DNA of 64,000 nucleotides from Maricaulaceae bacterium. GTDB taxonomy: Bacteria; Pseudomonadota; Alphaproteobacteria; Caulobacterales; Maricaulaceae. The notes under the pieces are model-generated. The model saw only the letters and a program-made list of their open reading frames with translations, was not told the DNA's origin and made no database searches. Each line of letters starts with the position of its first letter. Positions within the stretch are counted from its first letter, which is position 1. The DNA is taken from NCBI GenBank assembly GCA_026126205.1, contig JAHCJP010000002.1, forward strand, positions 372,001-436,000. The letters run 5' to 3'. The position numbers and the translations under genes were made by a program. This document shows positions 50,171 through 61,121 of this stretch, piece after piece.

Positions 50171-51300
50171 GCGCGCCTGACGAGCTGTGGCGGGCGCGCG
50201 TCGCCGCCGGCAGCCTGTCGCCCGATCCGGGGCAGGAGGCGGCGGCGAAGGCCCTGTCGCGCCTGCATGCCGACCTCGCCGCCTGGAAGCCGGACCGCGG
50301 CGTGCTGCGCAAGGCCGCGCCTGCGCCGCGCGGGGTCTATCTGTGGGGCGGGGTCGGGCGCGGCAAGTCGATGCTGATGGACCTGTTGTACGAGCATTCG
50401 CCCGTGCAGCCGGCGCGGCGGGCGCATTTCCACGAATTCATGGCCCGGACCCATGCGCGCATCGCCGCCTGGCGGGCGCTGACCCCGAAAGAGCGCAAGC
50501 GCCTGCCCGAATATGTGCGCGGCGCGGGCGACGATCCCATCGCCCCGGCAGCGAAGCTGATCGCGTCCGAGGCGCGGCTGTTGTGTTTCGACGAATTCCA
50601 GGTCACCGACATCGCCGACGCCATGATTCTCGGCCGGCTGTTCACGGCGCTGTTCGACCGCGGGGTGGCGGTGGCCGCCACCTCGAACCGCGCGCCGGAC
50701 GATCTGTATCGCGACGGCCTGAACCGGCAGTTGTTCCTGCCCTTCATCGCGCTGCTGAAACAGCGGCTTGAGGTGGTGGAGATCGGCGGCGGCGCCGACC
50801 ACCGGCTGGCGCAGTTAAGGGCCGCGCCGGTGTATTACGCGCCGCTGGGGCCGCAGGCGGCGGCGGCGATGGACGCGGCGTGGGAGCGCCTGACCCAGGG
50901 CGCGCATCCGCAGGCGATGACGCTGACCGTGCAGGGCCGCAGGCTGGCGGTGACGCGCGAGACGGCGGGGGTGGCGCGCTTCTCCTTCGCTGAACTGTGC
51001 GAGGCGCCGCTGGGGGCGGCCGACTATCTGGCCATTGCGGCGCGATTTCACACTGTTTTGCTGGATGGCGTTCCGGTTCTCGGCCCTGAAAAACGCAATG
51101 AAGCCAAGCGCTTCGTCACCCTGATCGACGCGCTGTACGAGGCGAAGACCAAGCTGGTGGTCAGCGCCGCGGCGGAGCCGGACGCTCTCTACCCCGAAGG
51201 CGACGGGGCGTTCGAGTTCGAACGCTGCGCCTCGCGCCTGTTCGAGATGCGCTCCGAGGCCTATCTCGCCGCCGAGCGGGCGAACCCGCCGCAAGCCTGA
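50167..51300 (+). CDS. zapE: Cell division ATPase ZapE (AFG1/LACE1 family)
   Basis: 377 residues from a GTG at 50167. Walker A YLWGGVGRGKSMLMDLLY; Walker B LLCFDEFQVTDIADAMIL; the C-terminal FSFAELCEAPLGAADYLAIA is typical. ZapE acts on FtsZ rings under stress. In many alphaproteobacteria it lies beside sdh and mdh genes, both of which occur within 11 kb here. Confidence 0.93.
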   Translation: MSAPDELWRARVAAGSLSPDPGQEAAAKALSRLHADLAAWKPDRGVLRKAAPAPRGVYLWGGVGRGKSMLMDLLYEHSPVQPARRAHFHEFMARTHARIAAWRALTPKERKRLPEYVRGAGDDPIAPAAKLIASEARLLCFDEFQVTDIADAMILGRLFTALFDRGVAVAATSNRAPDDLYRDGLNRQLFLPFIALLKQRLEVVEIGGGADHRLAQLRAAPVYYAPLGPQAAAAMDAAWERLTQGAHPQAMTLTVQGRRLAVTRETAGVARFSFAELCEAPLGAADYLAIAARFHTVLLDGVPVLGPEKRNEAKRFVTLIDALYEAKTKLVVSAAAEPDALYPEGDGAFEFERCASRLFEMRSEAYLAAERANPPQA

Positions 51301-51372
51301 CTCCGGCGGCGGATTATGGCATTATCCCCCTCTGCGGCGCGCTGGCGCTGCAGGTGAAGGGTGGGGGAAACC

Positions 51373-52059
51373 ATGATGAGACTCCTGATCGCCGCTATCG
51401 CGGCGGGGGGCGCGGCCATCGCCGCGCTCTATTACGCGGGTCCGTATATCGGCACGCAGGAAGAAGGCGCGAACTACGCCGCCGAAACGCCGGACATCGG
51501 AACCGAGGAAGAAGGCGCGCACGCCATCGGAACCGAGGAGTTGGGCGCCAACGCCGCCGCAATCGGAACCGAGGAGTTCGGCGCGCACCGGACGGAGTCC
51601 GGCCAGTTCGTCAACACCGCCAGCGCCGATTTCCATGGCTATTACATGCCTGCCGGCGGCCCGGTCGCGGCCGGGGGCTGGCGCCTGCACCATCTGTTCA
51701 TCGGCCATGCGCAGGATTTCGCCGCTTTCGACGCCGCCGGCCAGCCGGCGGGCGAGGCCCCGGTGTGGATCGAGTTCTGGCATCCGGAAAGCGAGATCGG
51801 CGTCAACGAGCTGGGCCAGGAATACGCCCATGACAGCCGCCGGGTGCGGGCCGATTCCTATGCCATCGCGGACGGCGCGTTCGAGTTCCGCGCCCGTCAT
51901 GCCGACGTGGGCGAGGTGCTGCTCTCCGGCATGATCGATCCGGCGCAGATCCAGGGCCCGGTGGAAGGAACCACCGGCGTTCCGGCGCTGACCGGCGGGC
52001 TGGAGGTGAACGGCGAGCGCATCCGCAACGTCTCCTTCCATCACTGGTATGGGGACTGA
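51373..52059 (+). CDS. Secreted or anchored protein with IGTEE-x-GA repeats, function unknown
   Basis: 228 residues. The N-terminal helix LLIAAIAAGGAAIAALYYAG is a signal or anchor. It is followed by four degenerate repeats, IGTQEEGAN, IGTEEEGAH, IGTEELGAN and IGTEEFGAH, then a soluble domain (WRLHHLFIGHAQDFAAFD, VWIEFWHPESEIGVNELGQE) of no recognised family. The ATG at 51373 is chosen over a GTG at 51361. Confidence 0.65.
   Translation: MMRLLIAAIAAGGAAIAALYYAGPYIGTQEEGANYAAETPDIGTEEEGAHAIGTEELGANAAAIGTEEFGAHRTESGQFVNTASADFHGYYMPAGGPVAAGGWRLHHLFIGHAQDFAAFDAAGQPAGEAPVWIEFWHPESEIGVNELGQEYAHDSRRVRADSYAIADGAFEFRARHADVGEVLLSGMIDPAQIQGPVEGTTGVPALTGGLEVNGERIRNVSFHHWYGD
51448..51588 (+). repeat. Degenerate coding repeats (IGTEE-x-GA)
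   Basis: Four copies at about 51448, 51496, 51526 and 51559, the last three sharing ATCGGAACCGAGGA at the DNA level. The spacing is uneven. Confidence 0.6.
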
Positions 52060-52113
52060 CGCGCGGGTCAGGGCGCGCTATAGCCTTGCCCGAGCAGGCG
52101 AGGAGGCGCGCGC

Positions 52114-52785
52114 ATGTCCCGGTCCATCGGTCTTGACCAGACGCTGACGGCGTATGTGCGCGCCGCCAACCGGCCCGAGCATCCGGCGCTGGCCCGCTGC
52201 CGCGCCGAAACCGCGGCGCGCGCCGACCGCAACATGCAGATCAGCCCCGAACAGGGCGCCTTCATGGCGCTGATGGCGCGGCTGACCGGGGCGAAGCTGG
52301 CGGTGGAGGTGGGCGTCTATACCGGCTATTCGGCGCTGGCGACCATGCTGGCCATGCGCGACATGCATGGCGACGCGGCGCGGCTGATCGCCTGTGACGT
52401 AAGCACCGAGTTCATCAATGCCGCCGAAAGCTACTGGGCCGAGGCCGGGGTCGCCGGCCAGATCGAACCGGTGATCGGAAACGCGGTCGATTCCCTGCGC
52501 CGCCTGGCCGAGGACGGCTGTTCCGAAACCGTCGACATGATGTTCGTCGACGCCGACAAGACCGGCTATGGCGACTATTACGCCGCCGCTCTGACCCTGC
52601 TTCGCCCCGGCGGGGTGGTGCTGTTCGACAATGTGTTGTGGAACGGCGACGTCGCCGATCCGTCAAAGACCGACGCCGACACCGTCGCCCTGCGCGCCAT
52701 CGCCGAGAAGGCGCGCGACGACGCCCGGGTGGAGACCGCCTTCACCGCCATCGGCGACGGCCTGCTGATCGTGATGAAGCGATGA
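52114..52785 (+). CDS. O-methyltransferase family 3 (caffeoyl-CoA type)
   Basis: 223 residues. SAM site VEVGVYTGYSALATMLAMRD, metal and catalytic region MMFVDADKTGYGDYYAAALT and LRPGGVVLFDNVLWNGDVAD. Bacterial members methylate catechol-type compounds; the substrate is unknown. Ends with an ATGA overlap into the next gene. Confidence 0.92.
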   Translation: MSRSIGLDQTLTAYVRAANRPEHPALARCRAETAARADRNMQISPEQGAFMALMARLTGAKLAVEVGVYTGYSALATMLAMRDMHGDAARLIACDVSTEFINAAESYWAEAGVAGQIEPVIGNAVDSLRRLAEDGCSETVDMMFVDADKTGYGDYYAAALTLLRPGGVVLFDNVLWNGDVADPSKTDADTVALRAIAEKARDDARVETAFTAIGDGLLIVMKR

Positions 52786-53240
52786 GAACCGGCCTTGCGC
52801 TCGCGGGGCTTGCCTTCATCGTCATCCCGCTTTTCGTGGCGCACGGGTTCTGGAATTTTGGCGATCCGCCGGCGGTGGCGCAGTTCGCGTCTGCACGCGA
52901 GGCGGTCGTTGAGCGCACCGATATCGCTGTGGTCAACGCCGGACGTGGCTGGCGCGAGGTGCGGGTTCATGTGCGCCCAGCCGAGCCGGAGGCGTTCGAA
53001 CCGGGCTGGTTCGCAACACCCCGCCCCGGCGCGGCGAGCGCGGCGCAGGCCGAACAGACGGCCGCGCTGTTCCCCGCCGGGCGGCAGGTGCGCGTCATTG
53101 TTCACAACGGGCGGCTGTACGAGGCGCGCTGGCGCTGGGGCTATACTGCCGCCTGGGCGGCGACGGTTCTGGCGCTGGTCGTGGCCGTGACCGGTCTTGC
53201 CGGCGTGGTGCTGAGCGCGCTGGCGGCGCGGCGCCGCTAG
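52782..53240 (+). CDS. Membrane protein of unknown function
   Basis: 152 residues with an N-terminal helix (GLALAGLAFIVIPLFVAHGF) and a C-terminal one (AATVLALVVAVTGLAGVVLS); the loop between is periplasmic and beta-rich (VRVIVHNGRLYEARWRWG), somewhat like DUF3592. ATG overlaps the O-methyltransferase stop. Confidence 0.7.
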   Translation: MRTGLALAGLAFIVIPLFVAHGFWNFGDPPAVAQFASAREAVVERTDIAVVNAGRGWREVRVHVRPAEPEAFEPGWFATPRPGAASAAQAEQTAALFPAGRQVRVIVHNGRLYEARWRWGYTAAWAATVLALVVAVTGLAGVVLSALAARRR

Positions 53241-53288
53241 TGTGGACGGAGGCTCCGTCTCCGCTGGCCGGCTGATCGTGGCGGAGCG

Positions 53289-53852
53289 TCAGCCCGCCGC
53301 GTCGTATGCGGCCTTCAGCCAGCCGGCCAGTTCGGCGTCGACCGCATCGGGGCTTTCCACTCGCACGCGGTGGGTGACCATGGAATTGAAGCTTCCCGAC
53401 GCTTCCAACCGCCCCTGCGGCGGCGCGCCCTTCAGGTTGATCCCCACATCGACGCGCGTGGCGGTGGACGGCTGGATCAGGCCGAACTGTTTCTTCCGGC
53501 GCAGCGAGACATAGGTTTTCTTGGCGCTCAACTCCACGTCCGGGCCGAAGGCCGACACCATCTCGGCCAGCCGGTCATAGACCGGCTTCAACCCCGCTTT
53601 GGCGCCGGAATACTGGGCGGCGATCAGGTCGCCTGCGTCCGCCATGTCGGCGGACGAGGCCAGCGCCCGGTGCGCCACCAGATTGGCGTAGCCATGGCCG
53701 AGTCCGTGTTCGGACTTCAGATGCGCGACGATAGCGCCGTGCTTGTCCAGTCCGGCCGCCCTGACGGCCTGAACCCAGGCGGCGACGGACTTGCCGGTTT
53801 TCGCTTCCAAATTCACTTCCATCGCCCTGACGGCGTCTTCGGGGCTGGCCAT
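53289..53852 (-). CDS. DUF4287-DUF5655 protein
   Basis: 187 residues. N-terminal DUF4287 (KTGKSVAAWVQAVRAAGL, KSEHGLGHGYANLVAH) and C-terminal DUF5655 (KPVYDRLAEMVSAFGPDVEL, KTYVSLRRKKQFGLIQPST). The biochemical role of both domains is unknown. Confidence 0.85.
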   Translation of the reverse strand: MASPEDAVRAMEVNLEAKTGKSVAAWVQAVRAAGLDKHGAIVAHLKSEHGLGHGYANLVAHRALASSADMADAGDLIAAQYSGAKAGLKPVYDRLAEMVSAFGPDVELSAKKTYVSLRRKKQFGLIQPSTATRVDVGINLKGAPPQGRLEASGSFNSMVTHRVRVESPDAVDAELAGWLKAAYDAAG

Positions 53853-53878
53853 GGCCTTGCTTATCCTTGTGTCTGTGT

Positions 53879-54313
53879 TCAGTCGCGCCGGGTCCAGCTC
53901 CAGCCGAAGCTGCGCTCGCCGGCGAGATCGGAAATCGCGGCGTGCAGTTCGCCGCCCTCGCGGCGATAGGTGATGCGTTGCGGAAAGTCATGCTCCGGGT
54001 TTTCGAACACGGCGTGGCTGTCCGACGATTCCACCAGCGTGAAGCGCACCGGCGGGCGTCCGCCCGGCTGGGCGTGATAGACCGTCTCCTCGCCGAAGCT
54101 GATCATCAGGAATTCGAAGCCGCGGGCCTGACCATCGCGCAGGCTGCGGCCCACGCCCAGCATGATGCCGCCCTCGGGCGCGGTCCAGATCTCTTCGGAG
54201 ACGCGGCCGTCGCCTTCGCTGCGCCAGTGGCCGGAAAGCCAGGACAGGTCCGTATCGTCGGCGAAGGCCGGGGCGGCGGTCAGCAGGGCGGCGGCGATGG
54301 CGATGGCGCGCAT
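53879..54313 (-). CDS. DUF6265 family periplasmic protein
   Basis: About 144 residues with a signal peptide (MRAIAIAAALLTAAPAFA). The mature part, LSWLSGHWRSEGDGRVSEEI through TAPEGGIMLGVGRSL to FENPEHDFPQRITYRREG, is the DUF6265 pattern. Function unknown. ATG at 54313. Confidence 0.8.
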   Translation of the reverse strand: MRAIAIAAALLTAAPAFADDTDLSWLSGHWRSEGDGRVSEEIWTAPEGGIMLGVGRSLRDGQARGFEFLMISFGEETVYHAQPGGRPPVRFTLVESSDSHAVFENPEHDFPQRITYRREGGELHAAISDLAGERSFGWSWTRRD

Positions 54314-54389
54314 GGGCGGGATCCTTTCCGGGTGTTGCCGAAAATAATTATGGACGCGCCGCCGCGCCCGAGTCTTGAATATTTCCGCC

Positions 54390-55217
54390 ATGAGCGCCGC
54401 CGCCGATTACGCCTTCATTCCCGCCTCCGGCGCCGCGGCCCGGATCGCCGAGGGATATTGGGAACTGCGCGCCCCGGCGGCGGCCGAGACCGAGCGCATC
54501 GCCCCCGACGGCTGCTGCGAGATGGTGTTCCATCTCGGCGCCGCGCCGGAAGAAGCGCGCAATGGCGGTTTCGCGCGCCAGCCGGACGCCCTGTTCTACG
54601 GGCCGCTGACGCGGGCGCTGACCCTGCGCCGTTCTGGCGCGCTGCACATCCGCGCCGTGCGCTTCCGCCCCTGGGGCGCGGCGGCGCTGGCGCGCGGGCT
54701 GGACGGGCTGCGCGATTGCGGGGCGCAAGCGCGGGACGCATTCGGTGACGCGGGAGAGCGGCTGGCGGCGGCGGCGCGCGAGGCCGCGGACCTTCCGGCC
54801 TTCGCCGCCCGCGCCGGGGCGATCATTGAAACGGCGCTGCGCGGCGGTGAAGATCCCGGCCGCGGCGGCTTCGCCGGCTTTATCGCCGCCCTGGCGCACG
54901 ACCCGGCGGCGGACCTGGCGGAACTGGAGCGCCGTTCCGGCTACAGCCAGCGCAGCCTGGTCCGCCTGTTCCGGGCGCGGCTGGGCCTGACGCCGGGGGA
55001 GTATCTGCGCATCCTGCGCTTCCAGCGCGCCCGCGCGGCGGTGAAGGGCGGTCCTGAGCCGCTGGGCCTGATCGCGGCCGGGGCCGGTTATGCGGACCAG
55101 GCCCATATGACGCGCGATTTTGCGCGCTTCGCCAGCGAGACGCCGGGGGCGATGCGCCGCGCCGCCGCCCTGTTCGATCCGCTGTATCAGGACGCCTCTC
55201 CGCCCGCGCCGGCATAA
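54390..55217 (+). CDS. AraC-family transcriptional regulator (DUF6597 N-terminus)
   Basis: 275 residues. The N-terminal DUF6597-like part has IAEGYWELRAP and IAPDGCCEMVFHLG; the C-terminal AraC helix-turn-helix has LAELERRSGYSQRSLVRLFR and LIAAGAGYADQAHMTRDFAR. Target genes unknown. Divergent from the DUF6265 gene, convergent with the small XRE gene, which it overlaps. Confidence 0.88.
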   Translation: MSAAADYAFIPASGAAARIAEGYWELRAPAAAETERIAPDGCCEMVFHLGAAPEEARNGGFARQPDALFYGPLTRALTLRRSGALHIRAVRFRPWGAAALARGLDGLRDCGAQARDAFGDAGERLAAAAREAADLPAFAARAGAIIETALRGGEDPGRGGFAGFIAALAHDPAADLAELERRSGYSQRSLVRLFRARLGLTPGEYLRILRFQRARAAVKGGPEPLGLIAAGAGYADQAHMTRDFARFASETPGAMRRAAALFDPLYQDASPPAPA

Positions 55218-55420
55218 TCCAGCAGGTCGCCGGGCTTGCAGTCCAGCGCCGCGCAGATCGCGGCCAGCGTGTCAAAGCGCACGCCCTTCACCTTGCCGGA
55301 TTTCAGCAGCGACAGATTGGCCTCGGTGATGCCGACCTGCGCGGCGAGATCCTTCGCCTTCATCTTGCGGCGCGCCAGCATCACGTCCAGCGTCACGATG
55401 ATGTCTCCGGGCGCGGCCAT
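55187..55420 (-). CDS. YozG-like small XRE regulator
   Basis: 77 residues: IIVTLDVMLARRKMKAKDLA, then VGITEANLSLLKSGKVKGVR and LAAICAALDCKPGDLLDY, the compact YozG helix-turn-helix. Its ATG shares one base with the stop of the DUF2975 gene. Such regulators are nearly always paired with a DUF2975 membrane protein. Confidence 0.9.
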   Translation of the reverse strand: MAAPGDIIVTLDVMLARRKMKAKDLAAQVGITEANLSLLKSGKVKGVRFDTLAAICAALDCKPGDLLDYAGAGGEAS

Positions 55421-55953
55421 CAGATGAAGCTGTCGTTTTCGGCTTTCAGCCGCGCCGCCTCGCCCATGATCAGCGCCGTGGTGGTCACGAACACGCCGGC
55501 CACGGCCAGCAGCAGGGCCTCGCTGCTGACGCGCAGGGTGTAGCCGTTCGCCTCGCCGCCGATCCAGGCGATCAGGTTCGGGCTGATCAGCACGATGGCG
55601 GAGGCGGCCAGCAGCAGCGACGAGCCGAAAGCCGCCATATGCCCGGCGGCGGCGGCGGTGAACACCTCGCCCTTGCGGTAGCCCTGGCCCAGCCGGATCA
55701 TCGATTGCAGTCCGAAGGCGGTGATGATGAAGCCGAGATTGGCGATCAGCGACAGACCGGCGGCGTTGGCGTATTCCGCCGCGCCAGCGCCCTCCGTGGC
55801 GTATATCGCCGCGACGGCGGCGACGGCGTCGGCCATGATTTTCAGCACCAGCAGGGCGGCGGCGAGGCCGCCGGCCGCGGCCAGAACGCCGCCATGGCGG
55901 GCGATCTTGTCGGCCGGGCTTGCGCCCCCGGCGGCGGATTTGGCGGCGCCCAT
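55420..55953 (-). CDS. DUF2975 membrane protein
   Basis: 177 residues with four membrane helices (GGLAAALLVLKIMADAVAAV, LSLIANLGFIITAFGLQSMI, FGSSLLLAASAIVLISPNLI, LLLAVAGVFVTTTALIMGEA). First gene of the pair with the YozG-like regulator. May pass a membrane signal to that regulator; unproven. Confidence 0.82.
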   Translation of the reverse strand: MGAAKSAAGGASPADKIARHGGVLAAAGGLAAALLVLKIMADAVAAVAAIYATEGAGAAEYANAAGLSLIANLGFIITAFGLQSMIRLGQGYRKGEVFTAAAAGHMAAFGSSLLLAASAIVLISPNLIAWIGGEANGYTLRVSSEALLLAVAGVFVTTTALIMGEAARLKAENDSFI

Positions 55954-55969
55954 GGCGGCCTCCTTTTGT

Positions 55970-56031
55970 TATCGAGGCGCTTTCTCTATCGCGACAAAAT
56001 ATTATCGTCAAGCAATAATTTTTTATCGCGA
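55970..56031. promoter_or_regulatory. Repeated TATCG elements upstream of the DUF2975 operon
   Basis: TATCG occurs at 55970, 55987, 56003 and 56024, in the forms TATCGAGG, TATCGCGA, TATCGTCA and TATCGCGA. The tract is AT-rich against its surroundings and is a likely operator-promoter region for the YozG-like protein. Confidence 0.4.
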
Positions 56032-56157
56032 TGCCAAAGCTTTTTCGTTCGGGAACCCGCGCATTGCCAAGACTTAACTTGGCCGTTCGGCTCCGCGGCG
56101 CTAGCAGCCCGGCTGACTTGCCGGCGCGCCGCCGCGCCGCCTGACCGAGGGACAAGC

Positions 56158-58658
<2,501 letters not shown>

Positions 58659-58666
58659 CGCCGGCG

Positions 58667-59164
58667 TTACAGCCCCGGCGCGTTCAGCCGCATCACCTCG
58701 AAGGCGATGACCAGCGAGACGCTGGCCCATGCCAGCACCGGCCACAGCAGCGCCGCGGCGCCGCGGCTGGCCTTGCCCGCCGCCCAGACGCCGAATGCGG
58801 CGACGGCCCAGCTGGCCAGCGCCGCCCAGAAGCCGGCCAGCGGATCGCGCAGGCCGAGGAACGCCGTCACCCAGACCACGCTGACCGCCAGCATGGCGAG
58901 GATCGCGGCGAGGGCGGCCTCGCGCCAGAACGGCTTGCCGAACCGGTCGGCGATCCACAGCGCGATGCAGATCAGGAAGGTCTTGGCGATCCAGCCGGCG
59001 GTGATCACCCCGGCGGGCGGCAGCCAGGACGGGGTGTTCAGCGCCAGCGCCCAGTCCGCGCGGCCGGATGCGAAGGCCCAGCCGGACAGCGCCCCGGTCA
59101 CGGCGCCGCACAGCACCAGGTAAAGCACAAGGCGTATCACGCTGGGACGGCCGCGATCGGCCAT
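58667..59164 (-). CDS. TspO/MBR family membrane protein
   Basis: 165 residues with five membrane helices. NTPSWLPPAGVITAGWIAKT is the family's W-x-P-P motif. TspO proteins bind tetrapyrroles and affect photosynthetic or stress responses. Convergent with mdh, only 8 bases away. Confidence 0.9.
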   Translation of the reverse strand: MADRGRPSVIRLVLYLVLCGAVTGALSGWAFASGRADWALALNTPSWLPPAGVITAGWIAKTFLICIALWIADRFGKPFWREAALAAILAMLAVSVVWVTAFLGLRDPLAGFWAALASWAVAAFGVWAAGKASRGAAALLWPVLAWASVSLVIAFEVMRLNAPGL

Positions 59165-59306
59165 TGCCACCCCCGATTGAAAGACGCTGGGTCTTATGGT
59201 GTCGCCTGCAAGCAGCGCGCCGGTTATGGCGCCCTGATGCGGCGCGGATATGGCGAAAACCGCGCGCGATGCGTACAAGCGCAGGCCGTTCAGCAGGAGC
59301 GCCGCC

Positions 59307-59849
59307 ATGCAGGTCCCGGATATCGTCATCGAAACCCCGCGCCTGATCCTGCGGCCGCCGGACCTGCGCGATTTCGAACCGATGTGCGCGGTGATGGCCG
59401 ACGAGACGGCGGCGCGCTTCATCGGCGGCGTGCAGCCGCCGGAGCTGGTCTGGCGGTCGCTGGCCGCGATCATCGGCCACTGGGCGGTGCGCGGCTATGG
59501 CTTCTTCTCGGTCGAGGACAAGGCGAGCGGCGACTGGGCGGGCCGCGCCGGGCCGTGGTTTCCGCATGGCTGGCCCAGCGAGGAGGTGGGCTGGACCATC
59601 GCGCCGCGATTCCAGGGCCGGGGCTACGCCACCGAGGCCGCTGCGGCGGCGATGGACTGGGCGTTCGGCACGCTGGGCTGGACCTCGGTGATCCACCTGA
59701 TCCACGCGGACAACCTACCCTCGGCGGCGGTGGCGCGAAAGCTCGGCTCCGGCAATACCGGCCGCCGGGCGGAGTTGGCCGGCTTCGGCGTCACCGTCGA
59801 TGTCTGGGGGCAGAGCCGCGAAGACTGGCGCGCGCGGCGGCGCGCCTAG
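59307..59849 (+). CDS. GNAT family N-acetyltransferase (RimJ/RimL type)
   Basis: 180 residues. IETPRLILRPPDLRDFEPMC at the N-terminus and EVGWTIAPRFQGRGYATEAA for the acetyl-CoA loop. These usually acetylate ribosomal protein or small-molecule amines; specificity unknown. ATG at 59307 after AGGAG. Confidence 0.9.
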   Translation: MQVPDIVIETPRLILRPPDLRDFEPMCAVMADETAARFIGGVQPPELVWRSLAAIIGHWAVRGYGFFSVEDKASGDWAGRAGPWFPHGWPSEEVGWTIAPRFQGRGYATEAAAAAMDWAFGTLGWTSVIHLIHADNLPSAAVARKLGSGNTGRRAELAGFGVTVDVWGQSREDWRARRRA

Positions 59850-60163
59850 TCCGCGCCGTCCGAAGCGTCCAGCAGCGCGCGCAACTGGTCGAGATAGGCG
59901 ATCCAGGCCTTGCGCCCCTGCGCCGTCAGCTTTGCGCGCGTCTGCGGGCGGCGGCCGACGAAGCGTTTCTCCACCGTCACATAGCCCGCCTCCTCCAGCT
60001 TGCGCAGATTGACCGACAGATTGCCGTCGGTGGCGCCGGTCCTGTCCTTCAGCTCGCCGAAGGTGGCGCTCTGCACGGCGGACAGATAGGCCATCACGCC
60101 CAGGCGGAGCTTGCCGTGGATGATCTCGTCCAGCGCGCCGGAATCAAAGCCCTCGCCGCTCAT
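59846..60163 (-). CDS. Winged-helix transcriptional regulator
   Basis: 105 residues of the winged-helix DNA-binding type seen with small membrane partners: IIHGKLRLGVMAYLSAVQSA, FGELKDRTGATDGNLSVNLR and AGYVTVEKRFVGRRPQTRAK. It is coupled by ATGA to the membrane gene upstream and overlaps the GNAT gene end by 4 bases. Probably controls its own operon. Confidence 0.87.
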   Translation of the reverse strand: MSGEGFDSGALDEIIHGKLRLGVMAYLSAVQSATFGELKDRTGATDGNLSVNLRKLEEAGYVTVEKRFVGRRPQTRAKLTAQGRKAWIAYLDQLRALLDASDGAD

Positions 60164-60780
60164 GCTTGCGCGCGCGGCTCGCCGCGCATCAGCGCCAGGC
60201 CGGGCAGGAACACGGCGAGAAACATGGCCGCGGCGGCCAGCAGGTACAGCTCCGGCCGTCCGAACAGGGCCGGCGCGGCGGCGGCGCAGAGCAGGCTGAC
60301 GCCCGCCGGCGCGAACATCCAGCGCCGCCCGGCGGCCGCGGCGGTTACCGCGAAGGCGACGGCGTAGCCATAAAGCGCCACGGCGATGATGGTGTCGAAA
60401 ATGAAGGGCGAGGCGCCGTAGAAACCGGCGGCGATCGCGCAGCCCAGCGCGTAGAGCGCGATGCCGGCGCCCGCCGCGGTCCACACCGCGCCCTCGACGC
60501 GGTTGCCGGCCGACCCGGCGCCGGGCTTGCCGCTGATCATGCGGCCGAAAACGAAGGACAGCGCGCCGCCCGCGATCACATAACCCAGCCAGAACAGGCC
60601 GATCTGCTGGATCGGAAACGGCGTCATGCCGTTCAGCGCCGCCCAGTGCGTCAGCATCATCAGCGCCGTCAGCGCCCCCCACAGCACATAGAAACGCCCG
60701 CCCAGCGACGGCGCGCGCACCCCGGCCTCGGCCACATCGCGCAGCCAGGCCAGATCGGGCTGGGAATCGGTCTTGCTCAT
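60160..60780 (-). CDS. Multi-pass membrane protein paired with the winged-helix regulator
   Basis: 206 residues with about six membrane helices (FYVLWGALTALMMLTHWAAL, QIGLFWLGYVIAGGALSFVF, AGAGIALYALGCAIAAGFYG and others). No named family. The pattern of a membrane protein followed by a small regulator suggests a sensing pair, which is inference. ATG at 60780 follows GGAGAG. Confidence 0.75.
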   Translation of the reverse strand: MSKTDSQPDLAWLRDVAEAGVRAPSLGGRFYVLWGALTALMMLTHWAALNGMTPFPIQQIGLFWLGYVIAGGALSFVFGRMISGKPGAGSAGNRVEGAVWTAAGAGIALYALGCAIAAGFYGASPFIFDTIIAVALYGYAVAFAVTAAAAGRRWMFAPAGVSLLCAAAAPALFGRPELYLLAAAAMFLAVFLPGLALMRGEPRAQA

Positions 60781-60794
60781 TGGACTCTCCAATA

Positions 60795-60811
60795 ACTTTA
60801 AAAAATAAAGT
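60795..60811. promoter_or_regulatory. Operator-like palindrome upstream of the winged-helix operon
   Basis: ACTTTA (60795-60800), AAAAA, TAAAGT (60806-60811): perfect 6-bp arms around an A-tract, 15 bases before the first ATG, in the promoter position. Confidence 0.45.
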
Positions 60812-60893
60812 AACGGTGTGAGCCAGGTCCGTCAAGAGGGTGTGGGGGAGGGGGGTAGGAGAGGGCGGCGGCGGCGCGCCGAGCAATGCCTGG

Positions 60894-61018
60894 CTGGACC
60901 CCTAGTCCTTCGTGGCTCGCCGCCTCTGGCGGCTCGCACCTCAGGATGAGGGGAAGAGCAACAACACCCTCACCCTGAGGAGTCCCGCGAAGCGGGCCAC
61001 GAAGGGCGAGGGGTCCAG
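60894..61018. repeat. Inverted pair of REP-like palindromic elements
   Basis: Two related units face each other. Unit 1 contains CCTTCGTGGCTCGCCGCC to CACCTCAGGATGAGGG; unit 2 contains CCCTCACCCTGAGGAGTC to GGCCACGAAGGGCGAGG. CTGGACCCC begins and GGGGTCCAG ends the block. Each unit has its own inner palindrome. Similar intergenic repeats are scattered in many alphaproteobacteria. The rest of the 60781-61121 gap holds nothing I can recognise beyond the operator above. Confidence 0.7.
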
Positions 61019-61121
61019 ATGCAACCTCGTCTCCTTCACAAAGGGAAGGATTAAACGCGCTTTCCGGGGTGCGCGCGGCCCGGGAGCGGACTAAAGGGGG
61101 TGACGGCGGTGGAACGCCCCC

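Noticed and set aside
49624..50802. N-terminal extension of the WecG-like frame
   Set aside because: The extension covers zapE and two small genes on the other strand; the conserved protein starts at 49623.
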